Source: Puccinia triticina
Lineage: Eukaryota > Basidiomycota > Pucciniomycetes > Pucciniales > Pucciniaceae
DNA: 64,000 bases
Reading direction: 5' to 3'
NCBI RefSeq assembly: GCF_026914185.1
Contig: NC_070570.1
Coordinates: 186,001-250,000, forward strand
Within the stretch, counting starts at the first letter, position 1, and each line of letters opens with the position of its first letter. The notes under the pieces are model-generated. The model made no database searches. It was not told the DNA's origin and worked only from the letters and a program-made list of their open reading frames with translations. Shown here in pieces: positions 28,336 through 38,798 of the stretch. The translations under genes were made by a program, and so were the position numbers.

Positions 28336-30620
28336 TAAGATGATAATCGTCCGGGTTCGGGCTGCCCACAGACTAGCCTGGCTCAACCCACTACAATGCT
28401 GGAAAAGCCGGGCCAGGTCCAAACACCAAAATATTGTGTCCACCTCATTGCGGACACCGGCAGCTCACGGGCTGCCTGGGCAGGCTTGGAGATAGGCGGG
28501 TAAACCAGGCACCTGCGGGCAGCCCGCGGGCTGCCCATTGGCCAGAGAAAACATGTTGTGATAAAATTGATTTTGTAAAAAAAAAAAGACAAAGAAATAA
28601 AAGAAAGAAAACAAAATGATTGATCTGATCCACCAGGAAAAAAAAGTAGTCAGTTGATGACAACTGACATAACACAGCTCTGGTTTCAGCTCCAAAGCTA
28701 CTCCATCTACTAGTTCAGGGCTGGCTGGCACACAGCTCAGTGCCCATTTTGGCACAGCTGAAGCCTCTAGCTTGCAATTTTCACAGGCTGCTCCTCAGCT
28801 GTGTCCCAGGCAAAGCTGCTGCTCAGCCTTGGCCCAGGCCCAGCTGCCCTTCAGTCTTGGCACAGGACAAGCCACTGCTCAGCCTTTGCCTGAGCCAGAA
28901 CGGGTGTTGATAAACACACACCCGTCCCCCGGAGGCACGCCCTGGCCCACCCCCTTTGAAAAGGGCGTGTGGGACCGCACACCCTTTGTCAAGGGCGTGC
29001 GAGCCGAAGGGCATGCACACCCCTGTATGGGCGTGCAAGGGCGTGCACACCCCCACATGGGCGTTCACGGGCGTGCACCATGGCTCGTCGGGAGCCCCTC
29101 GGCGGGCAGGTGCAAGTATACCTGCTCGCCGAGAGCCCCTCGGCGGGCAGTTACAGATACCACCTCGCCGAGAGCCTCTTAGAGAGCAGGTATACATGCA
29201 CCTGCTCGCCGAGAGCCTTGCCTGCTCGCCGAGAAGGATAACTCTTGGCGAGCAGGTATACAAACACCTGCCCGCCGAGCCTGCTCGCCAAGAGCCCCTC
29301 GGCGGGCAGGTTCAAGTATACCTTCTCGCCAAGAGCACCTCGGCGGGCAGGTTCAAGTATACCTGCTCGCCGAGAGGCTCTTGGCGAGGTGGGAGCAGGT
29401 ATAAATGCACCTGCCCGCCGAGGGGCTCTCGGTGAGCAGGCTTGGTGGGCAGGTGTATGTATACCTGCTCGCTGAGAGGCTCTCGGCGAGGTGGGATCTG
29501 TATGCCTGCTCGCCGAGGATTTCTCTCGGCGAGCAGGTATAGATGCACCTGCCCGCCAAGAGAAATCCTCGGCGAGCAGTGTATGCCTGTCGGTGAGCAG
29601 GCTTGGCGGGCAGGTGTATGTATACCTTCTCGCCGAGAGGCTCTCGGCGAGGTGGGATCTGTATGCTACATGCACCTACCCGCTAAGCAGGCTCGGCGGG
29701 CAGGTGTATGTATACCTGCTCGCCGAGAGGCTCTTGGCGAGGTGGGATCTGTATGCCTGGAGCAGGTGTTTGTATACCTGCTTATGCTCGCCGAGAGTTA
29801 TCCTTCTCGGCAAGCAGGGATACATACACCATACCCGCCGAGGGGCTCTCGGAGAGCAGGTATATGTACTGGCGCCTGCCCACCGAGGGACTCTCAGCGA
29901 GCAGGCACGGTGCACGCTTGTGCACGCCTATGTGGGGGCGTGCACGCCCTTGATAAAGAGTGCGCGGTCCCACAGGCCCTTTTCGAAGGGCGTGGGCGTG
30001 GGCGTGCCCCCGGGGGACGGGTGTGCAGTTATCAATTCCCGTTCTTGCTCAGGCAAAGGCTGAGCAGTGGCTTGTCCTGTGCCAAGACTGGAGGCAGCTT
30101 TTCCTGGGACAAAGCTGAGGATCAGCTTGTGAAAATTGCACTAGAGGCTGGATAGCCAGCTGGAGCAGGTGTCATGTCAGTTGTCATCTAGTGACTACTG
30201 ATTTTTCCTGGTGTGATAGGATGGAGAGCAGAGGGTCCAAGGATGGGAGAGAAAATCACATTCTACTTCTTCATCCAGTCTTGAGTGCACAAAAGCCTCA
30301 ACACAGTGAGAATAGGAAAGTGAACACGTTGGACTGGTGACTTTGTGTACGTAGACTGCATATTTTCAGAGACCCCGCCAAGGGTATCTGGCGAAGGGCA
30401 CATGCATTTACATGCTTGGGTAGGTCCCCAGGGGGCATTTGGGTCAGATTGGTTAAGCCTGCGGGCCCCTGTTGGGCAGCCCGCGCCGGCCTGCGCCGTT
30501 TGATGGCAGTAACATGCTGGGCCAAAGTCTGATCATCCTAAGAAAAGTGTGTCCGCACCCTGCCCAAACCTGGCCGGGTTTGGGCGGGCCAATGGACACC
30601 TGGCCCAATTATCATCCTTA
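28336..30620. mobile_element. complete 2.29-kb hAT-like foldback element, TSD CTTGAGAT
   Basis: The ends TAAGATGATAATCG and (inverted) TAAGGATGATAATTG are flanked by a perfect 8-bp TSD CTTGAGAT (28328-28335, 30621-30628), the hAT hallmark. The whole element is a near-palindrome. The left arm 28,620-29,080 pairs with the right arm 29,920-30,240, for example ATGACAACTGACAT with ATGTCAGTTGTCAT, and TTGCAATTTTCACA with TGTGAAAATTGCA. Subterminal DNA carries GGGCAGCCCGCGGGCTGCCC-type repeats. No transposase is encoded. Open frames inside are products of the palindromic array. Confidence 0.85.
29080..29925. repeat. CTCGCCGAGAGGCTCTCGGCGAG palindromic array
   Basis: About 18 units of CTCGCCGAGAG or CCGAGGGGCTCTCGGCGAG linked by GCAGGTATA-C-TATACCTGC segments. 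Every unit and every linker is self-complementary, so all six frames stay open and encode repetitive Arg/Ala/Ser-rich peptides that I do not regard as genes. Confidence 0.8.
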
Positions 30621-30628
30621 CTTGAGAT

Positions 30629-30876
30629 GCCATGTATCTGCTTGCAACTCCATTGCCTTGTCGGACCAAAGCAGACCTATGATCCATGTCTATCAAGGAT
30701 GTTGGTCAATGTTCATCCCTGAGTCAATAAGTTGATATACACACAATAGTGGATCAGTTGGCATGAAAATTGAAATCCACCAATCCCCTTGCTTGACGCG
30801 GGTGAACCAACACATAGCAAGTGGGGGATGCCCAGAAATACCTTTTTATTTATCTATTTCAGCTGGGTGGTTCCAG
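30629..30876. other. spacer, nothing recognised
   Basis: No gene, repeat or terminus that I can support. Confidence 0.3.
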
Positions 30877-32329
30877 CAACAATGGGAAGTTACTTACTTA
30901 TGCTTCATTATCCAGAGGGATTTTCATAATTTAAATTCCCACCGTTATCAGATAATGTGTTATTGCTATCTGGTAAAATGTGCATGTGCACAAGGGTGTA
31001 ACAGCTGCGCTAAGCGCCTTTTTTTGTATTTCCAAAAATAGATGGCAAGATGTCATAATTACAGAAATATTTTTGGATATTCTGGATCCTCCCTAGAGAA
31101 TGTCAAAACGGACCCGGGTACCATTTACACCGCTGGTACCCGTGCAGTTTTTGCCAAAAACGGGCACCTGGCACCACATCTGGCACCGCCTGGCGGGTAC
31201 CACGGGTCTTTTAGGCAGGTACCAGCGGTACCCGCCGGCTTTTTTCATCAAAGAGATCATCAAAGGGGGTCCTCAATGACTGCAATGGATGATTCATCAT
31301 AAGTTCCTCCCCTCGATGACCAAAACAGGTCAGTCATTGAGGGGAGGATCTCTCAATGACCAGAACAGTGATGACCAACCTGTTCCGGTCATCAAACAGG
31401 TTGGTCATTGTCATTGAGGGTACTCCCCCAACGACCACTACACACTTGTCATCAAGGGGAGATGTTACTCCCCTCAATGATTGCACCAGGGCCGTCCTTG
31501 ATTACCTGTCCTGGCCCATGACCGGTCTATTTTCAGTCATCAAGGGCAGCTCAAAGCGGGGTAAGGGTCGGGGGTCCGAGGGTTACCCGATTAAACCGTC
31601 GGGGGAAAGCGGTACTTGGGGGCAGTACCCGGGTACCGCACCGCTTTTTCCAAAAAAAAACAGGCACCTGGCACTGCCTGGCGGGTGAGCGGCGGGTGCG
31701 GGCGGTAACGGCCCGCGGGTGCCTGGTACTGGTTGACATCCTCTAATTCTCCCACATCCACAAATCAAAAACGCTTTTTTCAATTTTCTTTATTGAAGTG
31801 GTAGTCCTTTGAAACTATGAAGCAGTGTCATTTGGGCGCTATTTTCAGCACAGCTGTTTTGAGCTTTCAAATTCACCTGCTTCATGGATTTAAAGCCACA
31901 TAATCCCAGTGCCAAGAATACAAAGATGCACTTTTGATTCCTGGATGTAGGAGAATTCTGAATATCCAAAATAATCTGTGTACTTCTGACATCTTGCCAT
32001 CTATTTTTGGATATACAGAAAAAAGCACGTAGCGCACATTGCACACGCTTGGATAATGTAATGGAGGGTGATTTCCCCCTCAATACCGCGAAAAATAACG
32101 CCAGTAACGCGCTTACTGCGTTATCTGGCGCAAAAATACTGTGAAATGGGCAAAACCCCGTGTTATCCGCATGTCATCCACCTAAATTGCGGGGCATAAC
32201 ATAACAGGTCTAATAAATCAGGAAAAAAATAAAAAAATAATGTAACTGAAACATTGTTGCCGTTAGCGCAACAATTAAGTTACATTATCCTGTACTTTTA
32301 GTTACAGATAACGTAACTTCCCATTGTTG
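30877..32329. repeat. inverted-repeat (foldback) element, CAACAATGGGAAGTTAC ends
   Basis: The left end CAACAATGGGAAGTTAC (30877-30893) is repeated inverted at 32313-32329. A second strong inverted pair is 31,016-31,090 with 31,950-32,036 (CCAAAAATAGATGGCAAGATGTCA and its complement). The arms enclose the 652-bp element 31094-31745. 32,080-32,330 is rich in GTTAC/GTAAC. No clean TSD was found. Confidence 0.55.
31094..31745. mobile_element. 652-bp hAT-like element, 8-bp TSD (7/8)
   Basis: The ends TAGAGAATGTCAA and (inverted) TAGAGGATGTCAA are flanked by ATCCTCCC (31086-31093) and ATTCTCCC (31746-31753). The opposite arm of the surrounding inverted repeat (31,905-31,975) has this site uninterrupted (GGATATTCAGAATTCTCCTA in reverse), which confirms both borders. 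Subterminal DNA is GGTACCCG-rich and the middle (31,250-31,550) is a TCAATGACC palindromic array. Non-autonomous. Confidence 0.75.
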
Positions 32330-32521
32330 GTTCAAAAAATGGTGAAACCTGGCCATGCGGTACCAGGAATTGATTATGGTAGCCCAAAAGATCTGGAAAA
32401 AAATTAGTAATTAGGTGGATGCGGTTTGTAAGATTGAGCTTCCTGTTATGGATTGACAAGTGTCATTTGAAGTGTACAAAGAGTTGTGTTGGTGCTCTGC
32501 CGGAAACAGGAGGGTAAAATA

Positions 32522-33165
32522 TAAGGATGCCAATTGGGTCGGGTGTCCAGGAGGCCGCCCAAACCCGAGCGGGTTTGGGCCAGACACGGACACTGCTTTT
32601 GCAGATTTTTTTAACATTGGCCCGGCCCATTAAAGTCAGTAAACAGCGCGGGTGGTTGAACTTGTGGGCTGCCCAGCAGGCACCCGGCGGGCTTTGGCCA
32701 TCTCAAATCCTGGGAACCAATGCAAAAAATTGCTGCTATTGGACTTGTCCTTGATCACAAGGTCTGATACCTCCACTTCAGTCTTGAAGAAACAAATAAA
32801 TAGTTCTGAAGACATCAAATCTTTTTTGGGCAACATTCAGACTGGTATCTTGGATCTCTGGGATATGTACATCCCTTCGCCTGTGCCTGACAACCTTTCA
32901 GCAACCACATCTACCTTTCCCAGAAAAGTTGATGAGGAAACATCCCGATTCCTCAAGTTAATGAACGGTTCTTCTGCAGATGGCTCTCAGATCAACGCAC
33001 CCGGTGCTGAACTCAACTTACATATTGAGGAGAGAAATTTTGGCATCACCAATGATGAACATTTTGATATTCTTGGTTGGTGGAAGATGAATGGAACTTG
33101 CTTCCCATCCCTCTCCAAACTTGCAAGGATCATTTTTGATGACCTGTTGTCGAGGTGTTGTTTGG
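32522..33165 (+). pseudogene. hAT remnant: left terminus plus C-terminal transposase fragment
   Basis: TAAGGATGCCAATTGGGTCG at 32522 matches the terminus of the element at 28,336-30,620 and is followed by GCCCAAACCC/GGGTTTGGGC subterminal DNA. The plus-strand frame to about 33,130 carries DNLSATTSTFPRKVDEE and the hAT dimerisation-domain motif FDILGWWKMNGTCFPSLSKL, then breaks off at a junction with an antisense gag fragment. The BED finger and the catalytic core are missing, so this is an internally deleted relic of the family that may once have moved the 28,336 element. Confidence 0.7.
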
Positions 33166-34128
33166 CTCCCTGACTGGGGAGGACAAGGCTGAAAGCGGCC
33201 GTGGTTTTGTTGGGCAGTATTTTGGTGTCAATGTCCGCCCCAGTTTGCTTGATTATTTGCATGTGTGTTTGGAAACAATTGAAAAACTGATACACTCTGG
33301 GATTGGTTGCTGTTGAATTGATTGCTCTCACCGTAGGCCGATGTGATGATGGTCTGGATGTCCCAAGCAGTGGCTTCCTTCTTTTTGCACAATTTAAGTG
33401 ATATGTTCTGAAACAACTGAGATTGAGACATAGCCAATGGAGGCGGTGCCACTGCCTGAAGGATGAGTCCTTCCACCAAGGGTGACAGTGCAGCTTGCAC
33501 ATTCTTGAGGTCCGCAAATACGTCAAAGAGCTTGTTGAACAGTCCCTGAACCTGAGTTGGGTTGGTTTTGGGTCCTGTGATCCTGAATTCAAGCAGCTGA
33601 TTGATAAGCTCCAACTGCCTGAAACAGATTGTCCCTTGAAAGTTGGCTTGCACAGTATCAAATGCATTGGTGCCCTTTGTGTACCTGTCAACAAGTGAGG
33701 AAGGTTTGTCATGTACCATGATTTGGATGAGATACAAGAGACATGTCTCTTCTTGGGCCAAGATTTTTTTGTAGTTTTCTCGGTTGTCAAAGAAAGCTGC
33801 ATGACTGAGTGTTAACAGAAGAACTTGGGAGAGATCCCGTTTCCACTTGTTAAAATTTGAACCAATGGCCAATAACTGTTTGATCTCAGATTTTTATATG
33901 CTAAGTTGTTGTAAGAATTTCTTTCTGGGGGATATGTCAGTTCTGGTGCCATGTGACATGGAGAAAATGGGTGATTTGGGAGTAAATATGATCTCAGAGA
34001 TGGTAGCCAATGATTCCAATGGAGAATTGGGTGGTGATGTTTCCCGTGGTATGCTGATCTTTGGTCAGTATTCAGGTGTTGGAAGGTTGGTCGTGACAGG
34101 TAGCCCAAAAGGATTCCTGACTATGTGA
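33140..34128 (-). pseudogene. Copia-type gag fragment with several stops
   Basis: The minus-strand frame runs HIVRNPFGLP...PRETSPPNSPLESL...KKFLQQLSI, then KSEIKQLLAIGSNFNKWKRDL, through LIQIMVHDKPSSLV and TGTICFRQLELINQLLEFRI-like sequence, to a Gln/Asn-rich end (HQNTAQQNHGRF). The FNKWKRDL start and overall plan match Copia gag proteins of the UBN2 type. In-frame stops: TGA near 34,070, TAA near 33,900, TGA at 33,228. No protease or pol follows, because the sequence joins the hAT fragment at about 33,140. Confidence 0.55.
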
Positions 34129-34545
34129 TTATCAAGTGGGATGTGCTCGCCTGTGGGGACCAATTGAGACTTCTGGGATTATGAAGTTGGAACTTGGAAA
34201 TGCTCTTGGCTGGTTTGCTGAGAGTGATTGGATGGATGCACTTTCAAATTTAGTGTATCCACAGGTTTGGTCATGCACTGTGGCCAATAAAATTGCCTGT
34301 AAGTAAAAAAAAACTATGCATATCAAGTCATTGAGCACGGATGTCCTCTGTTATTCAACCTAGTGAAATCCATGATAAAATCAGGCTAAAAGAAATGAAT
34401 TTCAGTTTAAGATAAAGAAAACAAAAATATAACATAAGATGATAAGATGATTTTGCCTAAAAGAAACAGGGACAATGGTGATATGAGGTGTGGCTGGACC
34501 CCAAAGACGGGTTGGACGGGTATACCCAGATATCCAACCCAACGG
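34129..34545. other. spacer, no supported gene
   Basis: AT-rich. Near 34,505-34,545 GGGTTGGACGGGTATACCCA and CCAACCC give short inverted repeats of the hAT-subterminal type. Confidence 0.3.
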
Positions 34546-35376
34546 TGTGGAAATCCGTCCGTGCCAGGCGGCGGCAGTTGTTGGAGGGGAAATATTGGGG
34601 AATGCCCTCCGGGGATGGTCGCAGAAAAAAGGGGGGATCTGTTAGCGATGAGGTGGGGGGGGTGTTTGATTTACAACGGCGTTGAGCGCGCGTTGGCGGG
34701 GTTGTGTTATTGAAGAGGAAGGGTGAGTGAGCTGAGAAAGATGAGGAAGATTCAGGATGGAAAGCTCGTCGAGGGGCACCGGAAGGCGCGGTCAGAATGA
34801 TGTGGATCGACAGAGAACGCCACGTGCGTGATAAGAAGATATCCCAGATTGTCGGGACAGATAAAGCTCAGAAGATGCTCAAGACAGCAATGAGTAACAA
34901 TGATCAATAAAATTTTTGATGGAAAAGATTATGGTTCAGAGTGTCTCCCATACCGTCCCATCATCTAAGTTTGGACAGAACTTAGACTCCGGGCGCAGCA
35001 CGCAGCGGGACCTTCATCATACACCCACGCGCGCGACAACACAAAAGAAAGGAACAAGACAAAACAAACCAATCAAAAATCAGACAGAACTTAACCCACC
35101 ACACTGAACCCATCCAAACGCGCGCAATCCAGAAAGGTAAAAGCAACAGAACAACCAAAATGAAGGAAAACAAAGAAAAAGAAACAAAACAAAGGCCAGA
35201 AAAATAACCCTCCGCATGAGAGGGGGCAACCAAAACCCGCGCGCCACCGCGCTTCCGCCGCGTGAGATCCACGTGTCTAAGATTCAGAACTGGCTCCGTG
35301 AACCGCCTTGAGGTCCGCCATGTGTTCGCGCCGTGATTTGAAAGTTGGCTCTGTGAGTACCGGATAGCACACCACA
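34546..35376 (-). mobile_element. solo LTR of the TGTGG...CCACA family (831 bp)
   Basis: On the minus strand it starts TGTGGTGTGC at 35376 and ends GGATTTCCACA at 34546. It contains the landmarks of the LTRs at 36,941 and 7,701: a T-rich stretch, a CGCGCGCG segment, and the hairpin CTAAGTTC-loop-AACTTAG (34,970-34,990). No internal region adjoins either side. No convincing TSD (AACGG versus ACAGG). Confidence 0.6.
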
Positions 35377-35404
35377 ACAGGTCGGGGGCTGGCAGTGCTC
35401 TCTT

Positions 35405-35835
35405 CAAAAAATACCCGTCGGGTATTCTTGGGTATAAAAGTCAGGACACTCTGCTGATCTGACAGGGACTGACAGGTATTTGGTCTCAGGGGTTGAGCAC
35501 ACCGGCCTTGCGCCTTGCAGCGGCGCAAGGCCGGTGTGCTCAACTTTTTGCGCCATCTGGCTGCCCAAGGCGCGGCATGAATAGGCATCCGGGTGCTCAC
35601 ACCTGATGCCAAAGCCCTGAGGAAGTTGTCCAGGCATAAACATCCTGAAGTCCGATAAATAGGCGTAAGAGACCGGGTACCCGCGGGTATACCCTATAGT
35701 TCTGGGGTATATTTGCGGGTACCCGCCGCAAAAAATACCCACATCTACCCGCCTACCCAACCCGTTATCCGCGAGTATTTCCACAGGAGCAAAACCTCTG
35801 GTTTTACTTCTTGGGTATTCCCGACAGGTATTACC
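35405..35835. mobile_element. small inverted-repeat element with a 23-bp perfect hairpin
   Basis: The left end ATACCCGTCGGGTATTCTTG and the inverted right end (ATACCTGTCGGGAATACCCA) are similar. The interior is rich in TACCCGCGGGTA motifs. No protein. The hairpin at 35492-35544 is listed separately. Confidence 0.5.
35492..35544. repeat. perfect 23-bp stem-loop
   Basis: 35492-35514 (GTTGAGCACACCGG...GCC) is exactly complementary to 35522-35544, with a 7-nt loop TTGCAGC. A transcript would fold into a very stable hairpin. Confidence 0.9.
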
Positions 35836-36459
35836 GTGGCAGGGCTGGAGGCTCTTGGGTATCACCCGGGGTCCAACCCTAATATGAGGTGAGATTTAAC
35901 ATGTTCAAAAGGAATAAGGATAACTTGAAAGAAAACAAATAAGGACCTATTGAAGAGCCGCCTAGACTGATGACCTCAACAAGCAACCGTGAAATATTGA
36001 TGATTGAATTGACCACTGGTTGGAAGGAGGGTGTTGAGATGAGGAAAATGAAAACTGAGTGGTAAACTGAATCACAAGATAGGATGGTCAACAGCTCTTG
36101 ATTTGAAGTCTCTGAAGCCATGATGTCATTCAAATATTGAACCCGGAGTCTCAAACCATACCGCGGCACTGTGAAAAAAAAATCAAGAAACTGCTGCCAG
36201 TTGACATGCAATATTACAAGCAATCAACTCCCATAAATTAAAAAATCGACTGGCAAAATGGGGTTTACGTCGCGCGGACCGCTTCGCAACGTCTCCCCCG
36301 GGTCCTCATGATCCAATTTTGACGCGGGGGGGTTTTGGGAGTCGGAATTTTATGTTGAGTTGTCTGTTAGTCTGCTACCATGATGTATCACCACAATATG
36401 GAGGGCTGTTGGATCGACCCATGAGCACTACCAACCAACCACCCAGCTGGCAGCCACAA
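35836..36459. other. spacer, no supported gene
   Basis: Open minus-strand frame at 36,223-35,879 is hydrophobic but has no recognisable motif. 36,260-36,340 is GC-rich with short CGCG-containing repeats. Confidence 0.3.
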
Positions 36460-36545
36460 GCGTCTGTAGCCTAGTTGGTAAAGGCAGCACTCTAGAATGT
36501 GTCTCAGCATAGCTGAGGTCGTGAGTTCGACTCTCACCAGACACA
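36460..36545 (+). tRNA. class II tRNA-like gene or tRNA-derived sequence, anticodon unclear
   Basis: Acceptor arm GCGTCTG/CAGACAC (6 of 7 pairs), A-box TAGCCTAGTTGG with D-stem GCC/GGC, long variable arm CTCAGC-ATA-GCTGAG, T-arm GTGAG-TTCGACT-CTCAC with B-box. The anticodon arm is the weak part (GCAC/GTGT with an 8-nt TCTAGAAT loop), so I cannot name the amino acid. A long variable arm fits Ser or Leu. It could be a pseudogene or a SINE head. Confidence 0.5.
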
Positions 36546-36940
36546 TCTTCATTTTACAGTCTCTACATTTTAATTCTGCGATCCCAAACGGGAGTTGGGG
36601 TTTTAATTTTACAACTAGAGGCCAAGGCAGCTTCGCCGCTGCAATGCCCAGCCCCCAGCAGGCACCCCAAGTCCAGGAGCCCCCCCTCCCCCCCCTTCAC
36701 CCACCCAACTTGACTTGAACAGGCCAAGGTGGCTGCACCTAGAAATACTGGTGTTTTCTGTTTCAGAAAACCACAAAACTTAAGATCAAGTCATTCTAGA
36801 CTTACTCTTGGAATCCTATGTTGTGTAAATTCTAAAAAGAGCTCCACGGGTAGCCTAAGGTCGCGTCGGAGTGCACCGGTACACCTGGTGGTAGTGACAC
36901 GGCGCATCGACCAAGAAGCTGTCCTGCGGAGTCTACATGA
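36546..36940. other. spacer, no supported gene
   Basis: No recognisable ORF or terminus. C-rich tract at 36,675-36,705. Confidence 0.3.
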
Positions 36941-37594
36941 TGTGGTGAGAAAAATGGTACAGACAGTCCATGGTTCAAGATCCAGATGAAGACTCAAGAT
37001 TCAAGTGACCAGTTATCAAGATCAAGACTTCAAGATTATCCATCTCAGATCTCAAGCTCAAGATTCAAGATGCTATGATTGATATTGATGATTGTTGTTG
37101 ATTTTATCTCTGTTCTTTTTGATCCATTGCACCCATCCTCTTATGTTACTCTCCTCATTTTTCTATGTATGTGGTTGATCTTTTCTTTGTGTGTGTTTTG
37201 TTTTGTTTGTGTTGTGCAGAGCTTGTTTGTAGTTAGGGATGTGATGAACATGTCTGTGACATGTTCACTTCCTATAGTCTGAGTTCAAAGTTTGAACTCA
37301 GATGATGGGGAGGCATGGCAGTCTTCTGATCCACAAAATACACCATCAAGATTTTCAGATCCTTATCCTCATCACCTCATCAGATCATTATCAACCCTCA
37401 AGATCCTCATCAGCATCCCTTTCCAGATCCTCAACCCCCAAACCCGCCAACAAGTCTCACTGACATTGTTGTTCAACCCCCTTTCTCTGGTTTTCCTCAG
37501 ATCTCATTCATCCTAGGACCTCACAGGAAGGCAGGCTCATCACCACTTTCCCTTCCAAGTACTGCCTACCGCCTGGCACAGTAGGAGTTCCACA
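36941..37594 (+). repeat. 654-bp LTR, plus orientation, followed by a PBS
   Basis: TGTGGTGAGAAAAATGG...GGAGTTCCACA. It is the inverted counterpart of 37889-38542 (same length, close similarity). Contains the hairpin CTGAGTTCAAAGTTTGAACT (37,280-37,305) shared by the family. The PBS starts two bases after the end. Confidence 0.8.
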
Positions 37595-37596
37595 TT

Positions 37597-37645
37597 TGGT
37601 CCCCCGAGCCGGGATTGAACCAGCAACCTCAAGATTTACAGTCTC
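37597..37645 (+). other. primer-binding site with extended tRNA-Tyr-like sequence
   Basis: TGGTCCCCCGAGCCGGGATT follows LTR-TT. The reverse complement of the whole stretch reads as the 3' half of a tRNA: an anticodon loop of form CTGTAAA (anticodon GTA, Tyr), the T-arm GCTGGTTCAATCCCGGC and an acceptor strand ending ACCA. Ordinary PBSs cover about 8-18 nt. Confidence 0.7.
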
Positions 37646-37888
37646 GTCTTCTAGGGATTTCGAGAAAATCAGCGGTTTTGAGGCGCTCTTTTTTTTTGAA
37701 CTCTCTATCTCTATCAAAAATCCCCCTTCCCAAACGCTACCCCCCTTTGAATCCCAGAATCCTCAGTTTTTCCCGGACCACCGCGAAGGCAGCGCATCAG
37801 CACAACATCACTTCCATCAAGAGAATAATGAACATAATCCTGCATATGATGCTCCTTCAGAGAATTATGATATCCTTGGATTACATGT
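37646..37888. other. truncated internal/LTR fragment between inverted LTRs
   Basis: 37,695-37,815 (AAAATCCCCCTTCCCAAACG onward to AAGGCAGCGCATCAGC) matches, inverted, part of the LTR at 41195-41629. The remainder is unassigned. Confidence 0.5.
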
Positions 37889-38542
37889 TGTGGAACTCCT
37901 ATGGTGCCAGGCCGTAGGCAGTGCTTGGAAGGGAAAGTGGTGATGAGCCTGCCTTCCTGTGAGGTCCTAGGATGAATGAGATCTGAGTAAAACCAGAGAA
38001 AGGGGGTTGAACAACAATGTCAGTGAGACTTGTTGGCGGGTTTGGGGGTTGAGGATCTGGAAAGGGATGCTGATGAGGATCTTGAGGGTTGATAAGGATC
38101 TGATGAGGTGATGAGGATAAGGATCTGAGAATCCTGATGGTGTATTTTGTGGATCAGAAGACTGCCATGCCTCCCCATCATCTGAGTTCAAACTTTGAAC
38201 TCAGACTACAGGAAGTGAACATGTCACAGACATGTTCATCACATCCCTAACTACAAACAAGCTCTGCACAACACAAACAAAACAAAACACACACAAAGAA
38301 AAGATCAACCACATACATAGAAAAATGAGGAGAGTAACATAAGAGGATGGGTGCAATGGATCAAAAAGAACAGAGATAAAATCAACAACAATCATCAATA
38401 TCAATCATAGCATCTTGAATCTTGAGCTTGAGGTCTGAGATGGATAATCTTGAAGTCTTGATCTTGATAACTGGTCACTTGAATCTTGAGTCTTCATCTG
38501 GATCTTGAACCATGGACTGTCTGTACCATTTTGCTCACCACA
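37889..38542 (-). repeat. 654-bp LTR, minus orientation (3' LTR of the gag-only element)
   Basis: Inverted copy of 36941-37594. On the minus strand a purine stretch (TAGGGAGAGA) directly precedes its TGTGGTGAG start, fitting a polypurine tract, so it acts as the 3' LTR of the minus-strand element to its right. Confidence 0.75.
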
Positions 38543-38798
38543 TCTCTCCCTAACTTGCAGTCTTTCCCTAGACTGCTCTCCTCTTGTCTCCAAATAAAAA
38601 TATGCTGAGTCAAAGTTGAACTGAAAGAAAAACCTAAAAGAATGGGAACCAGAAGGGAGTCCGGGGCTCTTGGAGATGATCTTGAAACTGAAGGAGCTGG
38701 CCTAAACGAGCGGAGGAACCAAGGGATCGAGAATTGCTCACAAATGTGGCACAGTGTAGAGTTTTGACAACTAAAGTGGCATCAAGCCCCGGAGGTGC

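Noticed and set aside
28823..30155. Long Arg/Ala/Gly-rich open frames on both strands
   Set aside because: Products of the CTCGCCGAGAG palindromic array, where both strands and several frames are open at once. No start context, no domain.
27852..30725. Pairing the TAGGGATGAAAC end at 27,853 with TTCATCCCTGA at about 30,711 as one hAT element
   Set aside because: The ends match only partly and the 8-bp flanks differ (GGAGGGGG-like versus AGTCAATA).
31790..32083. 97-residue minus-strand frame (QNSPTSRNQKCIFVFLALGLCGF)
   Set aside because: Lies in the arm of an inverted repeat. Looks protein-like but has no recognised domain and no support beyond being open, so not called as a gene.
30869..32333. 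GGTTC as 5-bp TSD of the CAACAATGGG foldback
   Set aside because: Using GGTTC shifts the two termini by three bases relative to each other, so ends and TSD cannot both be right.
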